Made by a program: the position numbers and the translations under genes | In this document: positions 43,541 through 52,356 of the stretch, in pieces | Layout: the number at the start of each line of letters is the position of its first letter | Position numbering within the stretch: position 1 is the stretch's first letter | The notes under the pieces: generated by a model | Database searches by the model: none | Told to the model about the DNA's origin: nothing | What the model saw: the letters and a program-made list of their open reading frames with translations, nothing else | Source: an uncultured bacterium | GTDB taxonomy: Bacteria; Cyanobacteriota; Vampirovibrionia; Gastranaerophilales; Gastranaerophilaceae | Direction: 5' to 3' | DNA: 58,289 nucleotides | Assembly (NCBI GenBank): GCA_902801985.1 | Contig: CADCKD010000011.1 | Location: 1-58,289, forward strand

Positions 43541-44356
43541 GTGGTGTTTATTATGTTTATAGTTTATATCATAAGTTATATTTTGATAGCTTCTATCATA
43601 TTGGAATATATTACAATAAAAAAGTACAAAAAATTGAACGAAAAGAACAAATCTTTTCTTGCCGCAATTTCACATGATTTAAAATCCCCGGCATACGCAC
43701 AAATAAATATGCTTAATCTATTACTCAAAGGGAATTTCGGCAAATTAAACCCTGAGCAATACGAAATGATAAAATTAACTTGCACCTCAAGTAAATACAT
43801 GTCGCAACTAGTCGGAAATATTTTGACAAATTATGAGTATGATGCAAAAGTTTTAAAACTCCAAAAATCAGAATTTGATTTAACATTACTCATAAGAAAA
43901 ATTTGTGATGAAAATAAATATCTTGCAAATGAAAAAGGGCAAAACATTATTTTCAACAGCACAATAGAACACTGCTTAATATACGGAGATGAACTTCAAA
44001 TTGAAAGGGTAATTTTAAACTTAATATCAAATGCAATAAAATACGGTTTTAGCAATACACCAATAATAATTACACTGGAGCACAGCAATAATAAAATACA
44101 TTTTAGAATAATAAACCAAAGTAACCCTATCCCGCCAAAAGATATGAGAACTATATTTAATAAATTTTCTAAAAATAAAAACTCAAACATAGACAGTAGC
44201 GGTTTAGGGCTTTATATTGCAAGAAAAATTATTGAAATGCATCACGGAGAAATATACGCCCATTCAAATACAGAAGGCCAATGCATATTTGAATTTATAC
44301 TCAATACAAATTCTGACAAACTTACAAATACAAACAAAACCAAAAGGATTATTTAA
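43541..44356 (+). CDS. Sensor histidine kinase (orphan)
   Basis: A compact 271-aa kinase: one N-terminal membrane helix (about 3-25), then HisKA with the H-box FLAAISHDLKSPAYAQ (His45), and an HATPase domain with N-box VILNLISNAIKYG and G-box SSGLGLYIARKIIEMHHGEI. There is no obvious sensor domain, so the input must come from the membrane segment or a partner. No response regulator is adjacent. The start is uncertain (GTG 43541 or ATG 43553, no clear ribosome binding site; TATAAT at 43525-43530). Its 3' end overlaps converging cysS by 8 bp. Confidence 0.9.
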   Translation: MVFIMFIVYIISYILIASIILEYITIKKYKKLNEKNKSFLAAISHDLKSPAYAQINMLNLLLKGNFGKLNPEQYEMIKLTCTSSKYMSQLVGNILTNYEYDAKVLKLQKSEFDLTLLIRKICDENKYLANEKGQNIIFNSTIEHCLIYGDELQIERVILNLISNAIKYGFSNTPIIITLEHSNNKIHFRIINQSNPIPPKDMRTIFNKFSKNKNSNIDSSGLGLYIARKIIEMHHGEIYAHSNTEGQCIFEFILNTNSDKLTNTNKTKRII

Positions 44357-45719
44357 GTTCCACCTTTGTACCTTCAGGAGTATCTTTTAAAACTACCCCG
44401 ACAGAATCCAACGCAATACGGATTTTGTCTGCAATATCCCAATTTTTGTCAGCTCTTGCTTGTTTTCTCAAATTCAAAATATCTTCCATAGATGAAAAAC
44501 TTTGCCCCAAGGTCTCTGATACAACCTTTATTGCATTATTTGTATCTTCTTCAGATAATCCTGCTTTCTCAAATTTGAAACCAAGCACAGTTCCTAACTT
44601 ATAAAGAATAGTATAAGCATCTTTTTCATCTTTATTTGCACGTGTTGTCAGATCAAACAACACCGCTAAAGCTTTTGATGTATTCAAATCTTCATCCATA
44701 GCTTCACAAAATGCCTTATACTCCGGTGTATTACTAATATCTAAATCCGGATTATTTACCCCTTTTGCGTTTGTTAAACGTTTTGCACCGGCTTGTGCCG
44801 CTGTTAAAGCCTCATCTGAAAATTCAACAGGCATTCTGTAATGATTTGTCAAAATAAACAATCTCAAAGTATTTGCATCATAATTCTTTAACATATCATC
44901 AATTGTTAAAAAGTTACCCAAAGATTTCGACATTTTTTCTTTGTTAATAGTAACAAAACCGTTATGTAGCCAATAATTAACAAATTTGCACCCATTAGCA
45001 CATTCACTTTGAGCAATTTCATTTTCGTGATGTGGAAATATTAAATCCGCACCGCCTGCATGAATATCAATTGTTCTGCCAAGATATTTTCTGCTCATTG
45101 CAGAGCACTCAATATGCCAACCCGGACGACCCACTCCCCAAGGAGAATTGTATCCGAATTTTTCATCTTTCTTCCACAATGCAAAATCTAGAGGGTCTTC
45201 TTTCTGTTCCCCTACTGCAATTCTTGCACCGCTTTCCAATTGATCGATCGGCTGACCAGAAAGGCTGCCGTATCTTCCGAACTTCTTAACCCTAAAATAT
45301 ACGTCCCCATTTGCTTCATAAGCATACCCTTTTTCAATCAAATCTTTAACCATTGAAATCATTTCGCCAAGAGTTTTTGTTGCAAAAGGCTCAATATCAG
45401 GAGGCAAATTATTTAATTTATTCATTGAATTTGTAAATTGCTTATACCAATATTGAGAAACTTCTTCAGGAGTTTTGCCTTCTTTTTCGGCTTTTTTAAG
45501 GATTTTATCATCAACATCAGTTACATTTCGGCAATATGTAACATCATACCCGATAAATTTTAAATACCTATATAAAACATCCCAAGTAATGTAACATCTT
45601 GCATGCCCCAGATGTGCATAATCATAAACAGTCGGCCCGCATACATACATTTTAACTTTTCCGTCTTCTATCGGTTTGAATTCTTCTAATTTACCTGAAT
45701 AAGTGTTAAATAATTGCAT
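44349..45719 (-). CDS. cysS: Cysteinyl-tRNA synthetase
   Basis: A 456-aa class I synthetase. HIGH motif as [22 protein letters not shown] as [12 protein letters not shown], zinc ligands in [23 protein letters not shown] and [10 protein letters not shown]. The C-terminal DALR-type helical domain is complete. Start at 45719 is chosen because GAGGGATTTT precedes that ATG; the frame extends upstream to 45731. Confidence 0.96.
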   Translation of the reverse strand: MQLFNTYSGKLEEFKPIEDGKVKMYVCGPTVYDYAHLGHARCYITWDVLYRYLKFIGYDVTYCRNVTDVDDKILKKAEKEGKTPEEVSQYWYKQFTNSMNKLNNLPPDIEPFATKTLGEMISMVKDLIEKGYAYEANGDVYFRVKKFGRYGSLSGQPIDQLESGARIAVGEQKEDPLDFALWKKDEKFGYNSPWGVGRPGWHIECSAMSRKYLGRTIDIHAGGADLIFPHHENEIAQSECANGCKFVNYWLHNGFVTINKEKMSKSLGNFLTIDDMLKNYDANTLRLFILTNHYRMPVEFSDEALTAAQAGAKRLTNAKGVNNPDLDISNTPEYKAFCEAMDEDLNTSKALAVLFDLTTRANKDEKDAYTILYKLGTVLGFKFEKAGLSEEDTNNAIKVVSETLGQSFSSMEDILNLRKQARADKNWDIADKIRIALDSVGVVLKDTPEGTKVELK

Positions 45720-45866
45720 AAAATCCCTCATTTCTATAAAATAAGTTTATCACAAACATGAATATTAATAATTGTTAAGGTCTCTTAAGAAAACAGGCAA
45801 TTTTATATATAAAAAATACTTATATAGTATATATGTGTGCTTACATAATGAAAGGATGATGAAAAT

Positions 45867-46622
45867 ATGGCTGGAAACGTACCTGGAATCAGATCCACAA
45901 ACAAAACTGCGGGATTAACACCTGCAAGGCAAAAAGCGGCACCAAAAGCTGCACCTAAAACTAAAAATCAACAGACTAGAGCTACTCAAGCAAAAAAAGA
46001 GGTAATGCCAAGAGAACCTAAAAAACCAACACCAAAAGAGATTACTGTAACTATTACCAGCGGAGATAATCTTGGTTATTTCGCAGAGAAGTACCATACA
46101 ACAATTAAAGATATACAAAAACTAAATAATATAAAAGACCCTAACAAATTAAAAGAGGGCCAAAAAATCCGTATAATGGCAGTTTCTGAGCAAGATTACA
46201 AAAATTACCAAACAAAACTTAGAGAATATTACAATAAAAAGAGTGCAATTGAAGAAAAACAAAAAGTCACAAGAAAAACTAAGCAAGCAAGAGTATTAAT
46301 CGAAAAAGCCAAAAAAGACGGCCGCGGTGAAGATTATAATTATGCAATAAATACAAAAACAGGAAATATTGTAGTAACATTAAAAAATAACAGAAATATG
46401 GGCCGAATAAAAGAAGATTTTCATCTTCCTGCAGGTTCAATTTCATCCACAAACAATATGGAAGAAAAATTTGGTAAAATTCCAACATATCATACCGATA
46501 GCAGAAGTTTTGAAACTTGGGATGCTGTTGAGGTGAAAAAAGGTACCAAACTTGAAATTGACACAGATCATTTTAGTACCGAACGCACTTGGAAGCAAGC
46601 TTGGAAAGACTTTTGGAATTAA
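45867..46622 (+). CDS. LysM domain protein, 251 aa
   Basis: A basic, Lys/Ala/Thr-rich N-terminus (1-50) without signal peptide leads to one LysM domain (about 55-105: TSGDNLGYFAEKYHTTIKDI, then QKLNNIKDPNKLKEGQKIRI). A Lys-rich helical linker and a C-terminal region of about 90 residues (DFHLPAGSISSTNNMEEKFG...) follow; the latter matches no family I recognise. LysM binds peptidoglycan or other N-acetylglucosamine polymers. Lack of a signal sequence suggests an unusual export route or an intracellular role. Its terminator lies in the converging M14 gene. Confidence 0.85.
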   Translation: MAGNVPGIRSTNKTAGLTPARQKAAPKAAPKTKNQQTRATQAKKEVMPREPKKPTPKEITVTITSGDNLGYFAEKYHTTIKDIQKLNNIKDPNKLKEGQKIRIMAVSEQDYKNYQTKLREYYNKKSAIEEKQKVTRKTKQARVLIEKAKKDGRGEDYNYAINTKTGNIVVTLKNNRNMGRIKEDFHLPAGSISSTNNMEEKFGKIPTYHTDSRSFETWDAVEVKKGTKLEIDTDHFSTERTWKQAWKDFWN

Positions 46623-46628
46623 TAATAA

Positions 46629-47267
46629 TTACAACATATCAAATATATCAAATACCGGTTGGATTAAATCTTCGACCGGTATTTTTTCGTCTAGTTCAAG
46701 AGTAATCGTCGGGATTTGTCTTTCTACACCGCAATATGTACCGAAACTCCCCGGTGTAGGGTAACCTATACTTGCTTCAACGGGATAATTAATTATCTTG
46801 GAAATTTTCTGTGCAATCTCTTCTGCAGGTCCATCATAATTTACAACTTTATATGGGGAATGTAAAGTAATAATAAGGCTTGGAGAATATTTTTTTATAG
46901 TATCAATAAGAAACTGTGTTTCTATTTCACTTGCCGCAGAACTTCCTCCATAATAATCGGAAGAATTATCTCCGGCACCGCTTGTATCTTCACCCCAGTT
47001 TAAAGTAGGAAAGTTACGATTTAAATCTACTCCGTTTGCATTTGTTCTTGTGTTATTTTGAAGCCCGTCAGGATTTAAACATGGGATAAAAAGAAGATTG
47101 CTTTTATTAGCCCCTCTTTTTTTTATATACTCCTCAATCAAATATTTACCTTGAGGTTCATCTCCGTGAAAAACACCTATAATTAAAACAGATTTTTCAC
47201 TCTGTTCATCGCCGATTAATTCTATTTTATTTCCGAGTTTTGTAGTTGTGAAATCAAGTAATTTCAA
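46629..47267 (-). CDS. M14-family zinc carboxypeptidase (MpaA/DUF2817-like)
   Basis: A 212-aa cytoplasmic metallopeptidase. Zinc ligands HGDE (HxxE) at about 34-37 and His in ITLHSPYK; substrate-binding NPDGLQNNTRTNANGVDLNR; catalytic Glu in ITLELDEK. This resembles murein peptide amidase MpaA, which trims the gamma-D-Glu-DAP bond of murein tripeptide. Convergent with the LysM gene 6 bp away; together they suggest peptidoglycan handling, though that link is only by position. Confidence 0.85.
   Translation of the reverse strand: MKLLDFTTTKLGNKIELIGDEQSEKSVLIIGVFHGDEPQGKYLIEEYIKKRGANKSNLLFIPCLNPDGLQNNTRTNANGVDLNRNFPTLNWGEDTSGAGDNSSDYYGGSSAASEIETQFLIDTIKKYSPSLIITLHSPYKVVNYDGPAEEIAQKISKIINYPVEASIGYPTPGSFGTYCGVERQIPTITLELDEKIPVEDLIQPVFDIFDML
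46651..46687 (+). terminator. Rightward terminator for the LysM gene inside the antisense M14 gene
   Basis: AATACCGGT (46651-46659) pairs with ACCGGTATT (46675-46683), followed by TTTT. It lies within the last 60 bases of the M14 coding region on the opposite strand, so the same bases code for protein on one strand and terminate transcription on the other. Confidence 0.7.
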
Positions 47268-47305
47268 ATTTAACCTCTCACCAAATCACTCTCAAAAGGA
47301 GCGAA

Positions 47306-48223
47306 TTAATTAAATAACGCATCAATAAAATCATCCGGATTAAATGCTTTCAGATCTTCCATTTTTTCGCCTACACCGACGAGCTTCACGGGAAGATTCA
47401 TTTCTTTTGCAATAGCAAGAATAATCGCACCTTTTGCACTGCCGTCAAGTTTTGTAAGCGCGACAGAAGTAAGTTTTACACACTCGCCAAATACTTTTGC
47501 CTGCTGAAGTCCGTTTTGGCCTGTATTTGCATCAATTACCAATATACTTTCTCTCAGGGCTTCAGGGGCTTGTTTATCAATAACCGTCTTGATTTTCTTG
47601 AGTTCTTCCATTAGATTGAATTTATTCTGCAAACGTCCGGCAGTATCAACTAAAATCACATCATAATGTTCATTTTTAGCTTTTTGAATAGCTTCATAAA
47701 CAACAGATGCAGGGTCAGCCTTATCTCTGCGAACAATGTCAGCCCCTGCACGCACAGACCATATATTTAGCTGTTCTTCTGCAGCAGCCCTAAAGGTATC
47801 ACCTGCCGCAATAAGAACTTTTTTCCCTTCAGATTTAAATCTATACGCCATTTTTGCAATCAACGTGGTTTTTCCGGCACCGTTTACGCCTGTTATAAAA
47901 TAGATATTTACCTCGCCGTCTTTGTAGCTAAGCTCATTATCACCGGCATTTTTTAATGTTTGAATAAATTCTTCTTTAAGGTATTTTTTAAGTTCTGATG
48001 GTTTTGCATTTTTCTGTGCGCGAAGCCTGTCTACAAGTTCAGAAGCATAACTTACCCCCAAATCAGCACTTATTAAAGTATCTTCTATATCATCCAGCGC
48101 AAATTCAGAATATTCTTCTTCGTTTTCATCCACACTTGACAAAACATTCCCGACAAGACTCTTTGCAGTATTAGAAACAGCATCTTTTAAATTTTCTATT
48201 TTTTCTTTGAAAAAACCAAACAT
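47306..48223 (-). CDS. ftsY: Signal recognition particle receptor FtsY
   Basis: A 305-aa SRP GTPase. Short N-terminal acidic helix, N domain (about 20-95) and G domain: G1 GVNGAGKTTLIAKMA, the IBD-region insert DTFRAAAEEQLNIWS, G3 DTAGRLQNKFNLMEEL, G4 TKLDGSAKG, then a GVGEKMEDLKAFNPDDF end. The long acidic A domain of E. coli FtsY is nearly absent. Lies 12 bp after adk in the same direction. Confidence 0.96.
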   Translation of the reverse strand: MFGFFKEKIENLKDAVSNTAKSLVGNVLSSVDENEEEYSEFALDDIEDTLISADLGVSYASELVDRLRAQKNAKPSELKKYLKEEFIQTLKNAGDNELSYKDGEVNIYFITGVNGAGKTTLIAKMAYRFKSEGKKVLIAAGDTFRAAAEEQLNIWSVRAGADIVRRDKADPASVVYEAIQKAKNEHYDVILVDTAGRLQNKFNLMEELKKIKTVIDKQAPEALRESILVIDANTGQNGLQQAKVFGECVKLTSVALTKLDGSAKGAIILAIAKEMNLPVKLVGVGEKMEDLKAFNPDDFIDALFN

Positions 48224-48235
48224 CTATAACCCTTA

Positions 48236-48892
48236 TTATTTAACAATTTCCAATAGACGCTGCCAAACTTCATCTATTGTACCATCAGCCTTTAAATCTT
48301 TTAGCACACCTTGTTTTTGGTAATATTCAATAAGAGGAGCAGTTTCTTTGAAATATGTATCAAAACGAGCATGAGCAGTTTCCTCGTTGTCATCTTTTCT
48401 TTGAGTCAAAACACCGCCACATATATCACAAACCCCTTCAACTTTGGTAGGCTTATATTTTAAGTTATAAATTTCACCACAATCCTTACAAGAACGGCGA
48501 TTTACTATTCGTGAAATTAAAACACTCTCATCTATATCAAAATATATAGCCTGAAAATCAACATCTATACCGTCATCAAGTTCTTTATTGATTTTAGTAA
48601 GCATATCAGCCTGTTCTTCGCTACGAGGGAAACCATCTAAAATATAACCATTTTTGCAATCATCCATGCTGAGCCTGTTTTTAATAATCTCACCAACAAG
48701 CCATACAGGAACAAGATTACCTTTATCAATAAAAGATTTTGCAATTTTGCCATTTTCAGAACCACTTGCAATTTCAGCTCTGAGCAAGGAACCGGTATCT
48801 ACATGCGGCAAATTAAAATATTTTGCGAGCATTGAAGTTTGTGTACCTTTTCCACATGCCGGCGGTCCTAAAAATATAAACTCTTTCTTCAT
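48236..48892 (-). CDS. adk: Adenylate kinase (zinc-lid type)
   Basis: A 218-aa long-form adenylate kinase. P-loop GPPACGKGTQ at residues 7-16, NMP-binding DTGSLLRAEI, DGFPRSEEQA, and a LID with two Cys pairs (CKDCGEIYNLKYKPTK and CDICGG) that bind zinc, as in Gram-positive and some other bacteria. The ATG at 48892 has AGGGGAG six bases upstream; the frame extends 33 codons further without support. Confidence 0.95.
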   Translation of the reverse strand: MKKEFIFLGPPACGKGTQTSMLAKYFNLPHVDTGSLLRAEIASGSENGKIAKSFIDKGNLVPVWLVGEIIKNRLSMDDCKNGYILDGFPRSEEQADMLTKINKELDDGIDVDFQAIYFDIDESVLISRIVNRRSCKDCGEIYNLKYKPTKVEGVCDICGGVLTQRKDDNEETAHARFDTYFKETAPLIEYYQKQGVLKDLKADGTIDEVWQRLLEIVK

Positions 48893-48999
48893 GGTTTTCT
48901 CCCCTGTTCGTAATAATTCAGTTATATTATAACCTAAAATAAAAATAATGTCATTGAGCAAAATTATAAACATAGTGCGAATAAACGGCACTCAAAATT

Positions 49000-49082
49000 A
49001 AAAGTCCCCCCTTATTAGGGGAGATAAAAGAGGTTTAAATTAGAACCTTCACTCAATAGGGAAGGAAACTTAGTATTTACCC
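49000..49082. repeat. Dispersed hairpin repeat between adk and pcrA
   Basis: AGGGGAGATAAAAGAGG at 49017-49033 is the exact reverse complement of 126-142; a C-run and TTATTAGGGG form a small stem. A GTATTTACCCC module like those in the 54-bp repeats lies at 49073-49083. The rest of 48893-49082 shows nothing else. Confidence 0.6.
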
Positions 49083-51578
49083 CTAAAATTTCTTTAATTT
49101 AGCATAAGATGCATCCATAGCTTTTTTGCCGAGCTTGCCAAAATCTATGGTGTACATAACACTTTCCCCGAGCTTCATAACATCAGTTATATGCCCAACA
49201 CCCATTTGATTATGGAATACACGCTGGCCAACGTCATAAACTTCTGTTATTATTTGTGAATTTTTACGCTCCTGCTCACGAGCTTGAGCTTCTTCTTGTT
49301 CTCTGGCAAGCCTCTGACGGCGTTCCTCTGCCATACGTTTAATTTTGTTATCAGCAAAAAATGCCTTAATTTTTTCTTCTTCACGTTGTTTATTTATGGC
49401 AGATTTTTTTATAAACGATTTAGGCGGAGTCCTTTTGACAGTTGTAGTGTGATTAGAGGACAAATGACGTCTTGACGGCGCCACAAAATTTGCACCAAAT
49501 CCTGTTGATGGTTTTACATACCCGTCAGAATCCGCATGGGCATAAAATTCTTTAGCTTTAGAAACTGCACTGCGAAATGTTGAATAATCTCTGTCAAAGC
49601 TTTCATCAGATTCAAAGGATTCAACCAGATTGGTCGGAATTTCTTCAATAAACCTTGACGGATTATAATATTTATATTCTCCGTATTGTCTTCTGCGTTT
49701 TGAAGATACAAGATATAGTTTTTCTTTCGCACGGGTAACACCTACATACATCAAACGGCGTTCTTCTTCAATTTCAGCATTTGAACCGGAATTAAGATTT
49801 CTTTGGCTTGGGAAAATGCCTTCATCCATACCGGCAATAAAGACTATCGGAAATTCCAAACCTTTAGCAGCGTGTAATGTCATCAAAGTAACATTATTTG
49901 ATTCTTCATCCATTGAATCCAAATCAGAAACCAACGCTACCTGTTGAAGAAACTCTGACAACTGTTCTTCTGGATTTTCCGGAACAAATTCTTCCGCAAC
50001 GTTGATAAGTTCTTGCAAATTGTCTATATCATCCTGATATTCAGGATCTGTAACGGCTTTTTCTTGAAGTTCCGCAAGATATCCCGTTTTTTCGATAACA
50101 GCAGCAACAAAATCTTTTAATGAAAAAGAGTTTTGCGCCTGTTGGAATTTGTATATCAACTGGGCAAAAGCTTTTAATTTTGCACAAGTTTTAGCATTAA
50201 ATTCGGAATATTCATCACAAACTTTAATAGCTTCATAAAGACTTATATCACGTTCATTTGCAAAATCAGAAAGGTGCTTGACAGTAGTATCACCTATTGC
50301 ACGCTTTGGAACATTGATTATTCTGCGCAAACTTTGAGAATCGTCAGTGTTGTTAATGAGCTTTAAATACGCAAGGACATTTTTTACTTCTGCACGGTCA
50401 TAGAATTTTGTATTTCCATAAATTCTATACGGAATGCCTGTTGCCATACAAGCTTCTTCCAACGCACGAGATTGATTGTTAGTTCTGTATAAAATAGCAA
50501 ATTTATTATAGTTTCCGCCGGCTTCTTTGCGGATATTTCTTATAATATAATTAGCTTCATCAGCTTCATCAGCAGCAATATAATAACTAAGCTTTTCCCC
50601 TTCGCCTTTATTTGAATATAATACTTTTTCTACACGCTCATTATTATTCTCAATAACTGCATTTGCAGCATTCAGAATATTGGCGGTAGAACGATAATTT
50701 TGTTCAAGCTTAATCAGTTTAACATCCTTGTAATCGTGCTGAAAATTCATAATAATCTTGAAATCTGCACCGCGCCAAGAATAAATTGACTGATCAACAT
50801 CACCTACAACACACAAAGAACGCTCATGCGGAACATCCTGTTCAAGATTGGTATATAACATATGAACAAGCTGATACTGAGCAAGGTTTGTATCCTGATA
50901 TTCATCAACCATTATATGAATAAATCTGTCATAATATTTTTTTCTGACTTCATCATTTTGCTCAAATAATTTGACCGTAAGCATCAGCATATCGTCAAAA
51001 TCTATTGCGTTATTAAGATTTAGCGCTTTTTCATATTCTTCATAAACAGCTGCAATCCTTTGCGATTTAAAATCCCTTGAATGAGTAGCAAAATCGTGTG
51101 CATCCTGCATTTTATTTTTCGCATTAGAAATAACCGCTTTTACAAGCTTTGGGGCATACATTTTTTCATCTAAATTCAATTTTTTAATTATACGGGTCAA
51201 AATCTGATTTGTATCAGAATCGTCGTATATAGTAAAATTTTTATCAAGCGTTTTGCCTGAAGAGGTATTATATTTGTCGATATTTTCTCTCAAAATCCTT
51301 CCGCATATACCGTGAAATGTTCCAACCCACATTGATTTTACACAATCTTCACCAACAAGAGCACCTATACGTTCTTTCATTTCTTTTGCAGCTTTGTTTG
51401 TAAAGGTTACAGCTAAAATATTCCAAGGCTTTACACCATTTTGAATCATATAAGCTATACGAGTAGTCAAAACTTTGGTCTTACCGGAACCTGCTCCGGC
51501 CAGTATTAATAAAGGTCCCTGAGTTGTCTGAACGGCTTGAGCCTGCTCCTTATTAAGATTTCCTAATAGATTTTCCAT
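49083..51578 (-). CDS. pcrA: ATP-dependent DNA helicase PcrA/UvrD
   Basis: An 831-aa SF1A helicase for repair and replication. Walker A ILAGAGSGKTKVLTTRIAYM near the N-terminus, DEAD-box-like MVDEYQDTNLAQYQLV, motif III DQSIYSWRGAD, motif IV QNYRSTANIL, and motifs V/VI (VTLMTLHAAKGLEFPIVFIA, RLMYVGVTRAKEKLYL). The C-terminal 170 residues are a basic linker ending in a Tudor-like domain (VFHNQMGVGHI), typical of PcrA. Longer than the usual 720-750 by its linker. The start shares an intergenic region with a divergent DprA-like gene. Confidence 0.96.
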   Translation of the reverse strand: MENLLGNLNKEQAQAVQTTQGPLLILAGAGSGKTKVLTTRIAYMIQNGVKPWNILAVTFTNKAAKEMKERIGALVGEDCVKSMWVGTFHGICGRILRENIDKYNTSSGKTLDKNFTIYDDSDTNQILTRIIKKLNLDEKMYAPKLVKAVISNAKNKMQDAHDFATHSRDFKSQRIAAVYEEYEKALNLNNAIDFDDMLMLTVKLFEQNDEVRKKYYDRFIHIMVDEYQDTNLAQYQLVHMLYTNLEQDVPHERSLCVVGDVDQSIYSWRGADFKIIMNFQHDYKDVKLIKLEQNYRSTANILNAANAVIENNNERVEKVLYSNKGEGEKLSYYIAADEADEANYIIRNIRKEAGGNYNKFAILYRTNNQSRALEEACMATGIPYRIYGNTKFYDRAEVKNVLAYLKLINNTDDSQSLRRIINVPKRAIGDTTVKHLSDFANERDISLYEAIKVCDEYSEFNAKTCAKLKAFAQLIYKFQQAQNSFSLKDFVAAVIEKTGYLAELQEKAVTDPEYQDDIDNLQELINVAEEFVPENPEEQLSEFLQQVALVSDLDSMDEESNNVTLMTLHAAKGLEFPIVFIAGMDEGIFPSQRNLNSGSNAEIEEERRLMYVGVTRAKEKLYLVSSKRRRQYGEYKYYNPSRFIEEIPTNLVESFESDESFDRDYSTFRSAVSKAKEFYAHADSDGYVKPSTGFGANFVAPSRRHLSSNHTTTVKRTPPKSFIKKSAINKQREEEKIKAFFADNKIKRMAEERRQRLAREQEEAQAREQERKNSQIITEVYDVGQRVFHNQMGVGHITDVMKLGESVMYTIDFGKLGKKAMDASYAKLKKF

Positions 51579-51600
51579 TACCTCTTCCCAAATCGAAAAA

Positions 51601-51624
51601 AATATGCTATAATCATAGCATATT
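51601..51624. promoter_or_regulatory. Perfect palindrome over a -10 box
   Basis: AATATGCTAT-AATC-ATAGCATATT: ten-base arms match perfectly. It covers TATAAT (51608-51613), the -10 for the rightward DprA-like gene (a TTCCCA -35 lies at 51585-51590, 17 bp away), and lies 23 bp upstream of the pcrA start. A repressor bound here would block the rightward promoter and possibly pcrA. Confidence 0.6.
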
Positions 51625-51665
51625 CGAAAAATGTAATTAATGCAATCAAAAAGGTAAAGGAAAAA

Positions 51666-52265
51666 ATGACAGATAGTGGTATAGGTATTTTAAATTCAGA
51701 TGATACAAGCGAAAACAAAGAACAGCAATCCATTGTAGTACCAATTGATGATGATATGGATACTGTTAAAGCAGGATCTCCAAATACAGTTGATGAACTC
51801 GCTATGGAACTTGCAACAATTAAGCAATCAGCAAAGAAAATTGCAATCATCGGAAGCCGTAATCTTCCTATAACACATCAACAAATGATAGAAACCTTGG
51901 CAACAGCTCTTGTTATGCAAGGGAATACAATTATTACATCCGGAGGTTCTTCAGGGACAAATGCTGCAGCTATAAGAGGTGCAATGAAAGCTAATCCTGA
52001 AAAACTTAGCGTTGTTCTTCCTCAAACAATTGGTCAACAACCTAGTGACGTTCAAGACCAACTGATTGGGGTGCCAAATATTATTGAACACGCAGACCGT
52101 GCAATGATGACTCTTGCAGATGCTTCTCGTGTTTGCAACAGAGAAATTATTGACGAATGCAATCAGTTAATTTGTTTCTTGTCTCATACAAGTAAAACTC
52201 TTTATAGTGCCGTTAAATATGCTGAAGAAGGGCACAAAGTTATTACTGTATTTTACTTAGATTAA
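51666..52265 (+). CDS. DprA-like Rossmann-fold protein, 199 aa
   Basis: Residues 1-45 are acidic and disordered. From about 58 the Rossmann-like core of DprA/Smf or LOG proteins is visible: KKIAIIGSRNLPITHQQMIE, TLATALVMQGNTIITSGGSS, then GTNAAAIRGAM. VVLPQTIGQ, the CNREIIDECNQLICFLSH stretch and AEEGHKVITVFYLD follow. The DprA GLA-GID nucleotide loop is replaced by SGGSSGTN. DprA loads RecA on transforming DNA; whether this shortened relative does so is unknown. It precedes the HEAT and EF-hand genes. Confidence 0.75.
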   Translation: MTDSGIGILNSDDTSENKEQQSIVVPIDDDMDTVKAGSPNTVDELAMELATIKQSAKKIAIIGSRNLPITHQQMIETLATALVMQGNTIITSGGSSGTNAAAIRGAMKANPEKLSVVLPQTIGQQPSDVQDQLIGVPNIIEHADRAMMTLADASRVCNREIIDECNQLICFLSHTSKTLYSAVKYAEEGHKVITVFYLD

Positions 52266-52269
52266 TTTA

Positions 52270-52345
52270 CTCGTCATTCCGAGGCGATAATATTGAGATT
52301 CTTCGCCGGCTCTGAATGATTATAAAAGCTGAAGAATCTCAGTAT
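52270..52345. repeat. Inverted-repeat element between DprA-like and HEAT genes
   Basis: TGAGATTCTTC (52294-52304) and GAAGAATCTCA (52331-52341) are perfect inverted repeats around GCCGGCTCTGAATGAT..., preceded by CGTCATTCCGAGGCGA. Similar CGTCATTGCGAGG-type elements are common dispersed palindromes in bacteria. It ends about 15 nt before the HEAT gene start. Confidence 0.65.
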
Positions 52346-52356
52346 AGTAGGTTTTT

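Noticed and set aside
44349-44356. Frameshift or fusion between the histidine kinase and cysS
   Set aside because: The 8-bp overlap is between convergent intact genes; both ends are normal.
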